DNA of 64,000 bases, taken from positions 2,525,793 to 2,589,792 of the forward strand of contig NZ_JBEWCD010000002.1 of the NCBI RefSeq assembly GCF_040530035.1, given 5' to 3'. The stretch comes from Roseibium sp. HPY-6. GTDB lineage: Bacteria > Pseudomonadota > Alphaproteobacteria > Rhizobiales > Stappiaceae. The position numbers and the translations under genes were made by a program. This document shows, piece after piece, positions 25,177 through 34,506 of this stretch. The notes under the pieces were generated by a model that saw only the letters and a list, made by a program, of their open reading frames with translations, was not told the DNA's origin and did not search any database. How positions within the stretch are numbered: position 1 is the stretch's first letter; each line of letters starts with the position of its first letter.

Positions 25177-27558
25177 TCAGTTCAAAGCGCCACTAGATAC
25201 TTGCGTGTTCCCGATGGTTCTCAGACCAATGCGGAAATAAAGCGTTCGGTTTACCGTGTCACCATCATTTCGGGAGCGGTCTTCGGCGAAGGAAACCGAA
25301 AGCGAAAACCCTTCGTCATCGTAGCCGATGCCCAACCCATCCTGAACGATATTCGAGTTCTCGATATCATAACGCATGGACCCGAATACGCGCCAGTTTT
25401 CCTGGAGCCGCAGGCTCGCCGCTCCGAGAATTTCTTCCCGCGGATCATCAATGCCGACATCGGGCTGCTCACCAAGAAAAGCATAAGCAAGCGAAGAAAC
25501 AACGGGACCGTAAATCGCACTGGCTTGCGCCTGAAGGCGATTGACGGAGAAATCGTCCTTGTCAAAGCGTGCCTGAGCTCCGACTTTCACCCCATATTGC
25601 GTATCCAGGTAAAGACTGCCGACATAGTCCGACAGATCTGATGCCAGCCCCGAATCTTCGGTGGCACCAAGGATGTCAGGGACTGCGTAAGAGTTTTCAC
25701 CCGCCAGTTGATAGGAGCGGCCAAAAAGTCCGCTCAAATAATAGCCGCTGTTAAGCTGGAGCTTGTAATTCAGTCCGACGTTGAGGCGCGTTCCACCCTC
25801 TGCGCGGTCGAAACCCGAAAACTTGTCGTAGTCGAAAAGTGTTGTCGTATCAAATACGATGCTCTGCGCATCATCGTTCGGCAATTCACCAATCCGTTGT
25901 TCATTCGGCCGGGCGACAATCTGGGCGATCGGCTCAAAAACCTGGTTACCTCCCTGGAATGTCGCAATGATTGGATAGCGATACTCAAGGCCGACGGCAG
26001 GCATGGCACGCCCGACGAAACTTTCGCCGGCAAGAGCGGTAACATCAGCGTCGGGCGATGCCAGGAAGAATAGGTCGCCGCGCATATAGGCAAAGGGCGT
26101 AAACGTCTGACCTAATGGGTCAATGAATGTGCGCCGCCAGTCCCCTTGCATGGACAGACGCGAGAAAGTTCCATCAACACCGCGGAACCTGGGGGTCGTC
26201 CCGCCGTCAATTGAAAACGCATCGGTTTCGTCACGGGTCAACGACGTGAAATTCGCAGCCAGAGCGAGCTCGCCTGCCAGAATGGGGTCGGAAAAGACAT
26301 AGTCATAGTCGATGACCGGAAGAACGAGCGGCTGTTTGTCTTGTAGGGAGCTTCCGACCGGCGAGAATCCGTCTGCGTCGAAGTCGCTGTTTTCGAAGTC
26401 TTCCTGCGAGATCTGGAACGCATAGGCCCTGACGGACAGCAGGTTGCGCTCGTTTCTGCCTTCAAAGTAGATCTGGGACGGGTCACCACCACCAAAACTC
26501 GCCATGGAATAGTCCTGGAAGAATTGACGGTCACTCTTGTAGGTGACGTTCCATCCCAGGGTCCAGTCTTTGCTCAGGCGGAAGGACGCGGTTGAATTGA
26601 CGGCGCCGCGCCACCGTTCGTCGGCCCTGGATGTCGTAAACTGGCTTGGCTGCGACTGGAAAAGACCTGCGGCGGAAAAGCTTACCTGTCCGGCTCTAAA
26701 CCTTTGTCGATACTGCACGTCACCGAAGAGCCCCTGCTTTGTGAGAGGCGTCAAGGTGGTTGTCAGATCGTAATGGGGGCTCAGCGCCCAATAATATGGA
26801 ACAGTTACGCCATAACCCAGCTTGTCATCCACGATGCCGCTCGGGATCAGAAAACCCGATTTTCGCTTCACGGACGGATCCGGCATCGAAAGATAAGGCA
26901 AATAGGCTATCGGCTTGCCATACACCTCGAAAGCAGCGTTTTCGAAGCGGATAATCTTTTCCTGCTGCTTGTGGATGATCTTTTCGGCGCGAACGCGCCA
27001 TAGCGGCGGCTTGTCCGGCGGGTTGGTTGGCTTGGTGTAGACCGTATAGACACCATTCTCGATGGTGGTGACGTTGCTGCCCTCGCGCCGCGCCTTTTCG
27101 GCAAGGAAGCGCGTGCGCTTCGTCGTGTCGATCTGCAACGCGTTCGCAAACCCGTCAGCGAAGTCTTCCGAAAGCGTGAGTTCGGACGTGCGAACGACGT
27201 TCCCGTTGGATTCAATAAAAATCACGTTGCCGCTTGCGGTCAGCTGACCGGTTTTCCGGTCGAAAACGATTTTGTGGGCCTGTACGGTGTTGCCGTCGTA
27301 ATAGACTTGAACGCTGCCTGTCGCGACGATGACGTCATTGTCGAAGTCGTACGTAATTTCGCTCGATTCGAGCAGGAGTTCCTGGTTTTGATCAACTTCG
27401 CCTGCAAAGCCGCTGGTAAGGTCCTGAGCAGCCGCACGGGAGGCGACGCCGTGCACAAGGGCTACCGCCATGGCGAACGTGCTCGCCGCCGCCAGCAAGC
27501 TGCCCCGCTTAACCCACATCTCTGTCTTCAGGAATGGCGGCAAAGACATCGGTCTCAT
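25177..27558 (-). CDS. lptD: LPS assembly protein LptD
   Basis: LptD is the outer-membrane barrel that inserts lipopolysaccharide into the outer leaflet. The 793-residue protein has a signal peptide ending at AAA (about residue 45), an OstA/LptA-like jellyroll (QNQELLLESSEITYDFDND through LTASGNV), and a long C-terminal barrel ending in a terminal-strand-like segment. I saw no cysteine, so the disulphide switch of E. coli LptD is absent. ATG 27558 has a perfect AGGAGG and overlaps the lptG stop (ATGA). Confidence 0.94.
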   Translation of the reverse strand: MRPMSLPPFLKTEMWVKRGSLLAAASTFAMAVALVHGVASRAAAQDLTSGFAGEVDQNQELLLESSEITYDFDNDVIVATGSVQVYYDGNTVQAHKIVFDRKTGQLTASGNVIFIESNGNVVRTSELTLSEDFADGFANALQIDTTKRTRFLAEKARREGSNVTTIENGVYTVYTKPTNPPDKPPLWRVRAEKIIHKQQEKIIRFENAAFEVYGKPIAYLPYLSMPDPSVKRKSGFLIPSGIVDDKLGYGVTVPYYWALSPHYDLTTTLTPLTKQGLFGDVQYRQRFRAGQVSFSAAGLFQSQPSQFTTSRADERWRGAVNSTASFRLSKDWTLGWNVTYKSDRQFFQDYSMASFGGGDPSQIYFEGRNERNLLSVRAYAFQISQEDFENSDFDADGFSPVGSSLQDKQPLVLPVIDYDYVFSDPILAGELALAANFTSLTRDETDAFSIDGGTTPRFRGVDGTFSRLSMQGDWRRTFIDPLGQTFTPFAYMRGDLFFLASPDADVTALAGESFVGRAMPAVGLEYRYPIIATFQGGNQVFEPIAQIVARPNEQRIGELPNDDAQSIVFDTTTLFDYDKFSGFDRAEGGTRLNVGLNYKLQLNSGYYLSGLFGRSYQLAGENSYAVPDILGATEDSGLASDLSDYVGSLYLDTQYGVKVGAQARFDKDDFSVNRLQAQASAIYGPVVSSLAYAFLGEQPDVGIDDPREEILGAASLRLQENWRVFGSMRYDIENSNIVQDGLGIGYDDEGFSLSVSFAEDRSRNDGDTVNRTLYFRIGLRTIGNTQVSSGALN

Positions 27559-28649
27559 CCGTCCTCCTGATGCAAGAGAATAGTCAACCCCATTAGTACT
27601 CCAAACACTCCCGGCGCCCACGCAGCCACAAGGGGAGGCACGATCCCGGCCCCCCCGAAATCTTTGGCCAGCTCGGTGAGAACGTAAAGCACGAACCCGG
27701 ACAGGATTCCACCCAGAATCATGCTTCCGAGTCCACCAAATCTCGATACTTTAAGGGAAACTGCCGCTGCAATCAAAATCATAGCGACCAAAAGAAGCGG
27801 TCTGGCCAGCAGCGTCTGGTACTGCAAATTGTACCTATAGGCTGGTAAACCAGCGTTTCTCGCAAGCTCGATGAAGCGTGGCAGGTTCCAGAAAGAGATC
27901 GATTCAGGTGATCCGATGCTCTCCCGCACTTCAGTAGCGGTCAAGAAAGTACTGACCTGATATTGTCCATAAGGTTGTGGATCTTGTTCCGTTGTGTACA
28001 CGATCGCATCTGACAGATACCAGATCTCGTCTCCGAGACGGGCTTGTTCAGCTTCGATCCGCTCGCGAAATGTGCCGTCTTTGTCGAAAGTGAAGACAGT
28101 CACACCGAGAAGTCTGGTTCCGCCATCCAGTAATTGCCTGGCAAGAAGAACGGATTCGCCGTCAAGTCCGTCCTGCCGGACCCACACTTCGTTGGTGTTT
28201 TGCAGCAGGAAGGTCTGATCGGAGCCGAACAGGCCTGTTGCGACCTCGTCCGACTTTTGCTGAAACCAGACTGCAGCCGGATTGTAAACAGTAATGGAAA
28301 AGATCCCGAGGAGGGTGCCGACCACGACGGCGGGCATCGAAAACTGCCAGACAGAAATCCCTGATGCCCGGGTGACGACCAGCTCCAGGGCACGGCTTAG
28401 CGTGACGAAAGCGGCGATCGAGCCAAACAGCACCGTAAAGGGAATGACCTGTTCAAGCAGTAACGGGACACGCAGCAGCGATATCAGGGCGACCCTGAGG
28501 ACTGAAAAGCCTTCGCGATCACCACCTCGTCTGACGAGTTCCAAGACGTCGAACAGGAACATCAGAACGGCTGCAAACAGGAAAAGGCCAAGGATTGCCT
28601 TCAAAAACCTGTTTGACAGATAGATTGCCAGCGTTCTGCCAAGGATCAT
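27555..28649 (-). CDS. lptG: LPS export ABC transporter permease LptG
   Basis: LptG is one of the two permease subunits of LptB2FG, which extracts LPS from the inner membrane. The 364-residue protein has an N-terminal pair and a C-terminal group of membrane helices (YPF family YjgP/YjgQ) with a periplasmic jellyroll between. It starts with LAIYLSNRFLKAILG, as is typical. The ATG overlaps the lptF stop by 4 nt (ATGA), and its own stop overlaps lptD in the same way, so all three are coupled. Confidence 0.94.
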   Translation of the reverse strand: MILGRTLAIYLSNRFLKAILGLFLFAAVLMFLFDVLELVRRGGDREGFSVLRVALISLLRVPLLLEQVIPFTVLFGSIAAFVTLSRALELVVTRASGISVWQFSMPAVVVGTLLGIFSITVYNPAAVWFQQKSDEVATGLFGSDQTFLLQNTNEVWVRQDGLDGESVLLARQLLDGGTRLLGVTVFTFDKDGTFRERIEAEQARLGDEIWYLSDAIVYTTEQDPQPYGQYQVSTFLTATEVRESIGSPESISFWNLPRFIELARNAGLPAYRYNLQYQTLLARPLLLVAMILIAAAVSLKVSRFGGLGSMILGGILSGFVLYVLTELAKDFGGAGIVPPLVAAWAPGVFGVLMGLTILLHQEDG

Positions 28650-29830
28650 GAAGCGCCCCCGGCCTGCCGGCTGTTCAACCGGTTTACGACGGCTTCAATC
28701 CGGTCATTCACACCATGCTGCAACTTGCCGAGCCAGCGCGGCTGCGCGCGTTCTTCTTTGAAAATTGCAAAGATGGCGAGTGCCGAACCGGCAATGGGAA
28801 CCAGATAAAGCAGTCCGAGCAAGAGGGGCGAAACGCCGGATATGGCGGTAACACCGAAACCGGACGTGCGCAGGATAACACAGCACGCAATGGCCCCAAC
28901 GATCGCCGCACCGCGGCCTTGACGCGTTGTTCGGGCTTTGCCGAGGAATGCAAACACAATCAGGCCGAACGCGATCGCGTAGAGAGGCTGACTGAAGCGT
29001 TCGTGCAGCTCTTTCGCCAGCTTGTCCGGGTGTTTCAAAGCGTAGGCATCGTTCCGCCCCGGTGCCATCAGATTGGCAGTCGTGCGTTCGCTGGCCTTGA
29101 ATACCGGTTCACCGGCCTCCGGGATCAGATTTGAAAGGTCGAATGCATAAGACTGAAAGCGGACGATGGAAATATCGCCTTGCTGTTTCGGACGGCGCTG
29201 GATTGTGCCGTTTTGCATGACCAGAAGCGTGCGATCCGAAGCTTCGATGATCTGGCCGGTGTCGGCCTGATAGGTGAAGGCGGTTTCAGCGTCACGCGTA
29301 TCGTGCAACAGAAGACCGTCCAGCGTGCCGTTGCCTGAGCGATTGCGGATATGAAAGGTGAGACCACTTTCAACCGAGATAAACTTGCCCGGCTTCACGA
29401 TGTTGGCAACTAGGTCCGCCCTGACACGCGTGATCTCCGTTCTCAACTGGGCAAGTCCAGTCGGAGCGACATAAAGAGACAAGCTTGCGATCAGCATCAT
29501 GACAGCAAGCGAAAACAGCATCACGGGCTTGAGGACCAGGAACCGAGATCCGCCGCTTGCGTCGATGACAATGAGTTCGCTGTCTCCGGAAAGGGCATTC
29601 AAGACAAGGATCAGGGCAAGCATGAGTGCGAACGGCGCGACAATCATGATCAGGAATGGGAGCGCCAGCATGGTTATGCCGATGAACTGAACGATCGTCT
29701 GCCCCTTGGACGTTACAAGATCCAGCTGCCTGAGCGCCTGAGTCGCCCACACAACTCCGGTCATCGCTGCAATCGTTAAGGTGAAAGCATAAAATGTCCG
29801 GCGGATTATGTACCGTTCAAGCGTATTCAT
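28646..29830 (-). CDS. lptF: LPS export ABC transporter permease LptF
   Basis: LptF is the partner of LptG. The 394-residue protein begins MNTLERYIIRRTFYAFTLT and has the same helix-jellyroll-helix plan, including GDSELIVIDASGGS after the second hydrophobic segment. I chose ATG 29830; an upstream in-frame ATG would add 27 residues without family support. It is the first gene of the lptF-lptG-lptD-surA-pdxA-rsmA operon. It is divergent from pepA, as in many proteobacteria. Confidence 0.94.
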   Translation of the reverse strand: MNTLERYIIRRTFYAFTLTIAAMTGVVWATQALRQLDLVTSKGQTIVQFIGITMLALPFLIMIVAPFALMLALILVLNALSGDSELIVIDASGGSRFLVLKPVMLFSLAVMMLIASLSLYVAPTGLAQLRTEITRVRADLVANIVKPGKFISVESGLTFHIRNRSGNGTLDGLLLHDTRDAETAFTYQADTGQIIEASDRTLLVMQNGTIQRRPKQQGDISIVRFQSYAFDLSNLIPEAGEPVFKASERTTANLMAPGRNDAYALKHPDKLAKELHERFSQPLYAIAFGLIVFAFLGKARTTRQGRGAAIVGAIACCVILRTSGFGVTAISGVSPLLLGLLYLVPIAGSALAIFAIFKEERAQPRWLGKLQHGVNDRIEAVVNRLNSRQAGGAS

Positions 29831-30064
29831 GTCTGGCCGGACCAGGTCCCCTTGAAAAAATGTAAAAAACGCCCCGACATCGAATAACACGTAATGTGGT
29901 GAACGCCGCATAAATAAGAATGGTTAATATGCATTAATTTTGACGGCTCTTGCCGAAAAGTTGTTGAAACGCCATGATTTGCGTACAAATCCAGGCTGTT
30001 TTCGCGCCACGGAAACGCCTGTTCATGCAAAGAAACAATCGGAAGATTATTGAAGGACCGACGA
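29831..30064. promoter_or_regulatory. divergent promoter region of lptF and pepA
   Basis: The 234-nt gap must carry both promoters. Its centre is AT-rich and includes the interrupted palindrome TTAAT-N4-ATTAA (29924-29937), which resembles but does not match the CtrA box because its spacing is one base short. I cannot assign -35 and -10 boxes with confidence. Confidence 0.4.
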
Positions 30065-31564
30065 ATGACCAAACTCGCTAAAGTCTCCTATTCCAAGATG
30101 GATGTGCCCAAAAAGGGCGTTGCCGTTTTTTTTGCCGACGAAAACCTCGGTTTTGGCAATACCGCAGGAGAAGCTGTTTCGGGTTTGGAAGGAGGCTTGG
30201 AGAGGGCAGCGGGCATTGCCGGGTTTTCAGGCAAGAAGAAATCAAGTCTCGACCTGATCGCGCCTTCGGGCCTCGGACTTGACCGTCTGTTGGTCTTCGG
30301 GATTGGCAAACCCGAGGATATGACGGATGAAGACTGGCGCGATCTAGGTGGCACCGTATTTGCCGCGCTGGCAAGAGCCAAAGCGGTTGTGGCTGAAGTC
30401 TTGCTCGATGGACCGGAAGGTGTCGAGATTTCCGCCAAGGCTGCGGCAGAGTTCGCCATGGGCGCCAAATTGCGCGCTTATGCCTTCGATACCTACAAGT
30501 CGAAGAAGAACGGCGGAGAAACCGAAAAAGACCTGAAACTGACCTTGAAGGTCGCGGATCCCAAGGCAGCGCGCAAATCCTGGACCAGTACTGAAGCGGT
30601 GGCGGACGGCGTCATCCTTGCCCGCGATCTCGTCAACGCACCAGCGAATGTCCTTGGTCCTGTAGAGTTTGCAAAGAAGGCAGCGGATCTCGAAAAGCTC
30701 GGTGTTGAGATCGACATTCTCACCGAAAAAGAGATGAAAAAACTCAAGATGGCAGCCCTGCTCGGGGTGGCGCAGGGATCTGTGCGCCCACCGCGCCTGG
30801 CGGTCATGCGCTGGAACGGAGGCAAGAAAGCCGACGCTCCGGTCGCGTTTGTCGGGAAGGGCGTTACGTTCGATACGGGCGGTATTTCGATCAAACCGGC
30901 CGGCGGCATGGAAGACATGAAGGGTGATATGGGCGGCGCTGCGGCGGTTGTGGGTGCTATGCACGCTGTTGCGGCCAGAAAGGCAAAGGCCAATGTGATG
31001 GGCGTTATCGGACTGGTGGAAAATATGCCTGACGGAAACGCGCAACGTCCCGGCGATATTGTCACGGCAATGTCGGGCACCACCATCGAGATCTTGAACA
31101 CCGATGCCGAAGGACGCCTCGTTTTGGCGGATACGCTCTGGTATACCCAGGAAAAATACAAACCTTCGATCATGATTGACCTGGCAACCCTGACCGGCGC
31201 TGTTCTTGTGGCGCTTGGAAATCTTAATGCGGGTCTTTTTGCCAACGATGATGACCTGGCGGAAAAACTGCTGTCCTCGGCCAAGGCAAGCGGCGAGCCG
31301 CTCTGGCGCCTGCCATTGTCAAAGGGCTACGACAAAATGATCGATACGCCGAATGCCGATGTAAAGAACACCGGAGGCCGTTGGGCCGGATCGGTTACAG
31401 CAGCACAATTCCTCCAGCGGTTTGCAAACAATGTACCCTGGGCGCATCTCGATATTGCGGGCACGGCATTTGGTGCACCGAAGACTGACATTTGTCAGAG
31501 TTGGGCATCAGGCTATGGCGTGAGGCTGCTCAATCAGCTCGTTGCAGACCACTACGAAGGCTGA
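30065..31564 (+). CDS. pepA: leucyl aminopeptidase (M17)
   Basis: PepA is a hexameric, two-metal aminopeptidase of the cytoplasm. Some relatives also bind DNA. The 499-residue sequence has the catalytic and metal motifs [14 protein letters not shown] near residue 275 and the M17 signature NTDAEGRL near residue 349. ATG 30065 has GAAGGA upstream. It is followed by its own terminator. Confidence 0.96.
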   Translation: MTKLAKVSYSKMDVPKKGVAVFFADENLGFGNTAGEAVSGLEGGLERAAGIAGFSGKKKSSLDLIAPSGLGLDRLLVFGIGKPEDMTDEDWRDLGGTVFAALARAKAVVAEVLLDGPEGVEISAKAAAEFAMGAKLRAYAFDTYKSKKNGGETEKDLKLTLKVADPKAARKSWTSTEAVADGVILARDLVNAPANVLGPVEFAKKAADLEKLGVEIDILTEKEMKKLKMAALLGVAQGSVRPPRLAVMRWNGGKKADAPVAFVGKGVTFDTGGISIKPAGGMEDMKGDMGGAAAVVGAMHAVAARKAKANVMGVIGLVENMPDGNAQRPGDIVTAMSGTTIEILNTDAEGRLVLADTLWYTQEKYKPSIMIDLATLTGAVLVALGNLNAGLFANDDDLAEKLLSSAKASGEPLWRLPLSKGYDKMIDTPNADVKNTGGRWAGSVTAAQFLQRFANNVPWAHLDIAGTAFGAPKTDICQSWASGYGVRLLNQLVADHYEG

Positions 31565-31586
31565 TGCAAATCATCTGGCCAAAGAA

Positions 31587-31612
31587 AAACCCGCCATTTG
31601 GCGGGTTTTTTT
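31587..31612 (+). terminator. rho-independent terminator of pepA
   Basis: AAACCCGCC and GGCGGGTTT form a 9-bp stem around ATTT and run into a T-tract, starting 23 nt after the pepA stop. Confidence 0.9.
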
Positions 31613-31628
31613 ACTCTGTTCGTTTGGC

Positions 31629-31745
31629 TCAGCAGGTTTTGTAGGTCTGGCAGGCCGTCGCCGGTTCGACAAGCATCCCCATTCCAAGCGTGGCTCCGGC
31701 AACAACGGCGACCAGCGCAAAAAACACAACAACACGCGCAATCAT
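31629..31745 (-). CDS. 38-residue exported or membrane microprotein
   Basis: A minus-strand ATG at 31745 opens a 38-codon frame ending in TGA at 31629-31631. The product has one basic residue near the start (MIARVV), a hydrophobic stretch of about 20 residues (FFALVAVVAGATLGMGMLV), then EPATACQTYKTC. It therefore resembles a signal peptide or single-helix membrane protein with a short tail that has two cysteines five residues apart. GAGGGG lies 9 nt upstream. It is convergent with pepA. The function is unknown. Confidence 0.5.
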   Translation of the reverse strand: MIARVVVFFALVAVVAGATLGMGMLVEPATACQTYKTC

Positions 31746-32011
31746 TCACAAAATCCCCTCTTTGGCCGGTTCGGGACTACCGCACACCGGCCACCCAGCA
31801 ATGATCCTTGGATCTCTCCCGGGAACAAACCCTAGTCAATCGACATTTGCGAAGGGTTAATGATACGAGTCTTGTGGCCTGTCTATGTCGCAATTGCGAT
31901 GAAATGGAATTGAGCAAATGCTGTTGCACGAGAGCATCACTTTAGTCCTGCCAAACTTGGCGCATCCCGTGTTCGTTCACATCGAAGAAAATGATGGGGT
32001 CGGAGCAGACA
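31746..32011. other. intergenic region upstream of holC
   Basis: This 266-nt gap holds the promoters of the microprotein (minus) and holC (plus). A perfect 12-bp palindrome TCGCAATTGCGA lies at 31888-31899 and could be a binding site. I see no further open frame. Confidence 0.4.
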
Positions 32012-32464
32012 ATGACCGTTGAGGTGATGTTCTACCATCTTTTGCACAGGCCGCTCGAATCGGCTCTGCCGCAACTTCTTCTGAAATGTCTGGAGCGGGA
32101 TTGGAAAGTCGTTGTCCAGACCGGAAGCGAAGAGCGCTGCAACGCATTGGATGCTCATCTCTGGACATTCGCTGACGACAGTTTTCTGCCACATGGCACA
32201 AAAACGGATGGGTTTGCAGAGCACCAGCCGATCTATCTGACTGCGGAAAAGGACAATCCGAACAATGCCGATGTTCGGTTTCTCGTCGACAGGGCAGATC
32301 CGCCGCCGCTAGCCGGCTACACACGGGCAATCTACATGTTCGACGGCAACGATCAGAGCGCGCTGGAAGAAGCGCGAAATCGTTGGAAAGAGGCCAAATC
32401 GGAAGGGTTCGACATTGCCTACTGGCAACAGACTTCTGCCGGAGGCTGGGAGAAGAAGGCTTAA
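32012..32464 (+). CDS. holC: DNA polymerase III subunit chi
   Basis: Chi links the clamp-loader complex to single-strand binding protein. The 150-residue sequence has the family start EVMFYHLLHRPLESALPQLL and the conserved LWTFADDSFLPHG. ATG 32012 has GGAG with a 6-nt spacer; the ATG 21 nt upstream lacks one. It follows pepA as in other Rhizobiales and is convergent with the ABC-F gene. Confidence 0.94.
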   Translation: MTVEVMFYHLLHRPLESALPQLLLKCLERDWKVVVQTGSEERCNALDAHLWTFADDSFLPHGTKTDGFAEHQPIYLTAEKDNPNNADVRFLVDRADPPPLAGYTRAIYMFDGNDQSALEEARNRWKEAKSEGFDIAYWQQTSAGGWEKKA

Positions 32465-32516
32465 GAACCGATTGTGCATCCTTCACACGAGGATCAAGCG
32501 GATAACTTGTGGCAGC

Positions 32517-34400
32517 TCAACCGGCTTCTTCATACTCGGCTGAAAGTTCCAGCCATTCCTCCTCCGTTTTGACCAGTTTCTTTTCACAGTAAGCCCGTTC
32601 CTTGGCAAACTTTGTGGCCCTGTCAGGCTCAGTCTGAAAAAAGGCCGGATCCGCGAGCGCTTCGTCGAGCTTTGCGATCTTGTCCTGCAGCCTGGCCATT
32701 TCCTTTTCCGCCGCATCGATTTTCTGCTTCAGTGGCTTCAACTGGCTGCGCTTCTGGGCTGCCTCGCGCCGCTTTGCCTGTGCTGAAGCCTTTTCGGCTT
32801 CTTCCTCTGCGCGGTTCCTTGCTTTTTGAACCGCCTCAGGCCCTTGAAGGATCAAGCGCCGATAATCTTCCATGTCGCCGTCATAGGGTTCGACCCTGCC
32901 ATCGGCAACGAGCCAGAGCCGGTCGGCGCAGGCCTCGACAAGATGCCTGTCGTGACTGATCAGCACGACAGCGCCTTGATAGTCGTTCAAGGCCATGACC
33001 AAGGCTTCGCGGCTGTCGATATCAAGGTGATTGGTTGGCTCATCAAGGATCAGCAGATGCGGCCCATCAAAGGTCGCGAGTCCCAGAAGCAAGCGCGCTT
33101 TCTCGCCGCCTGACAGGTCTTTCGCGGGCGTATCCATGCGGTCTGTCGGCAATCCGAACCGCGCGACCCTTGCGCGAACTTTGGCTTCCGGCGCATCCGG
33201 CATCAGCGCTCGTACATGTGCCACTGAGCTTTCCGATGGTTTGAGCTCATCGAGCTGGTGCTGCGCGAAAAACGCAATTTTGAGCTTCGAAGCCTTTTTG
33301 ATGTCACCATCCATCGCGCCGAGGCGGCCGGATATGAGCTTGGCAAATGTGGACTTGCCGTTGCCGTTCGCGCCCAGCAGTGCAATACGGTCATCAGTGT
33401 CGATGTTCAGCGTCAGGCGGGACAGGATTTTCGTTTCCCCATACCCGGTCGAGACGCCTTCAAGCTTCAGGATGGGTGGCGCAAGTTGCGCCTGCGGGTC
33501 CGGAAACTCGATCGGTTTGCCGCTTTCTTCGGTCAATGCCGAAATCGGCTGAAGCTTTTCCAGCATCTTGAGCCTGGACTGAGCCTGCCGGGCCTTGCTG
33601 GCCTTGTAGCGGAAGCGATCGACAAACGCCTGCATGTGCTTACGCTGCGCGTCCTGTTTTTCCCTGGCCTTTTCCGCAAGAACCATGGCCTCACGCCGCT
33701 GCCTGTCAAAGCTGTCATATCCGCCTGAGTAGTAGGTCAGCTTGCCCCGTTCCAGATGAACGATGCTGTCGACAGCCTTGTTCAAAAGGTCACGGTCGTG
33801 GGAAATCAGCAGAACCTGGTGCGGGTAGCGCGCCACATAGTTTTCCAGCCAGAGCGTGCCTTCCAGGTCGAGATAGTTGGTCGGCTCGTCCAGGAGCAGA
33901 AGGTCAGGTTCGGAAAAAAGGACAGCCGCGAGCGCAACCCTCATTCGCCAGCCACCGGAAAAGGATGAGCAGGGGCGTTGTTGTGCGTCGGCGTCGAAGC
34001 CAAGCCCGGATAGGATCGAACCGGCGCGCGCTTCGGCCGTATGGGCGCCAATATCGGCGAGGCGCGTGTGAATATCCGCAATCCGGTCCGGATCGGTTTC
34101 GACTTCTGCCGCCTCGAGCAACCGGCTGCGTTCCGTGTCGGCGGCGAGAACAACTTCCATAAGCGTCTCTTCGGTCCCCGGAGCCTCCTGGGCAACCTGG
34201 CCAATGCGGGCCCGCTTCGGGATCTGGACCGATCCGGTTTCCGTTGAAAGATCGCCGGTAATGATCTTGAAGAGCGTGGATTTTCCTGCGCCGTTTCGGC
34301 CGACAAGCCCGGTTTTGGCTTTTCCCGGCAGCGTGACACTGGCCTTGTCGATAAGAAGGCGGTCAGCGATCCGGTAAGTGAGGTCTGAAATCTGCAACAT
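32517..34400 (-). CDS. ABC-F family ATPase
   Basis: The 627-residue soluble protein contains two ABC domains in one chain and no membrane segment. The first P-loop is GRNGAGKST near residue 37, and the second is GANGNGKST near residue 342. Both have an LSGGE or FSGGW-type signature and DEPTNHLD or DEPTNYLD. A Lys/Glu-rich coiled coil forms the C-terminus, as in Uup and YheS. ABC-F proteins act on the ribosome to relieve stalling or protect it. ATG 34400 fits the family start. Confidence 0.93.
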   Translation of the reverse strand: MLQISDLTYRIADRLLIDKASVTLPGKAKTGLVGRNGAGKSTLFKIITGDLSTETGSVQIPKRARIGQVAQEAPGTEETLMEVVLAADTERSRLLEAAEVETDPDRIADIHTRLADIGAHTAEARAGSILSGLGFDADAQQRPCSSFSGGWRMRVALAAVLFSEPDLLLLDEPTNYLDLEGTLWLENYVARYPHQVLLISHDRDLLNKAVDSIVHLERGKLTYYSGGYDSFDRQRREAMVLAEKAREKQDAQRKHMQAFVDRFRYKASKARQAQSRLKMLEKLQPISALTEESGKPIEFPDPQAQLAPPILKLEGVSTGYGETKILSRLTLNIDTDDRIALLGANGNGKSTFAKLISGRLGAMDGDIKKASKLKIAFFAQHQLDELKPSESSVAHVRALMPDAPEAKVRARVARFGLPTDRMDTPAKDLSGGEKARLLLGLATFDGPHLLILDEPTNHLDIDSREALVMALNDYQGAVVLISHDRHLVEACADRLWLVADGRVEPYDGDMEDYRRLILQGPEAVQKARNRAEEEAEKASAQAKRREAAQKRSQLKPLKQKIDAAEKEMARLQDKIAKLDEALADPAFFQTEPDRATKFAKERAYCEKKLVKTEEEWLELSAEYEEAG

Positions 34401-34463
34401 GGCCGGATGTTTGGCGGAGCGCGGGCTGTGTTGCAAGTGGAAAGCAAAGGGGACAGCGATCAT

Positions 34464-34498
34464 GTGGCAGGCTGTGGCTTCATTGCACTGCCTGCCAC
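34464..34498 (-). terminator. hairpin after the serine hydrolase gene
   Basis: GTGGCAGGC and GCCTGCCAC form a perfect 9-bp stem around a 17-nt loop, 9 nt after the hydrolase stop. No T-run follows, so it is an RNA 3'-end stabiliser or a weak terminator. Confidence 0.45.
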
Positions 34499-34506
34499 TT
34501 TGACGA

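Noticed and set aside
29924..29937. CtrA-like TTAAT-N4-ATTAA box between lptF and pepA
   Set aside because: The spacing between TTAA elements is 6, not 7, and the second element lacks the usual extension, so a CtrA site is not supported.
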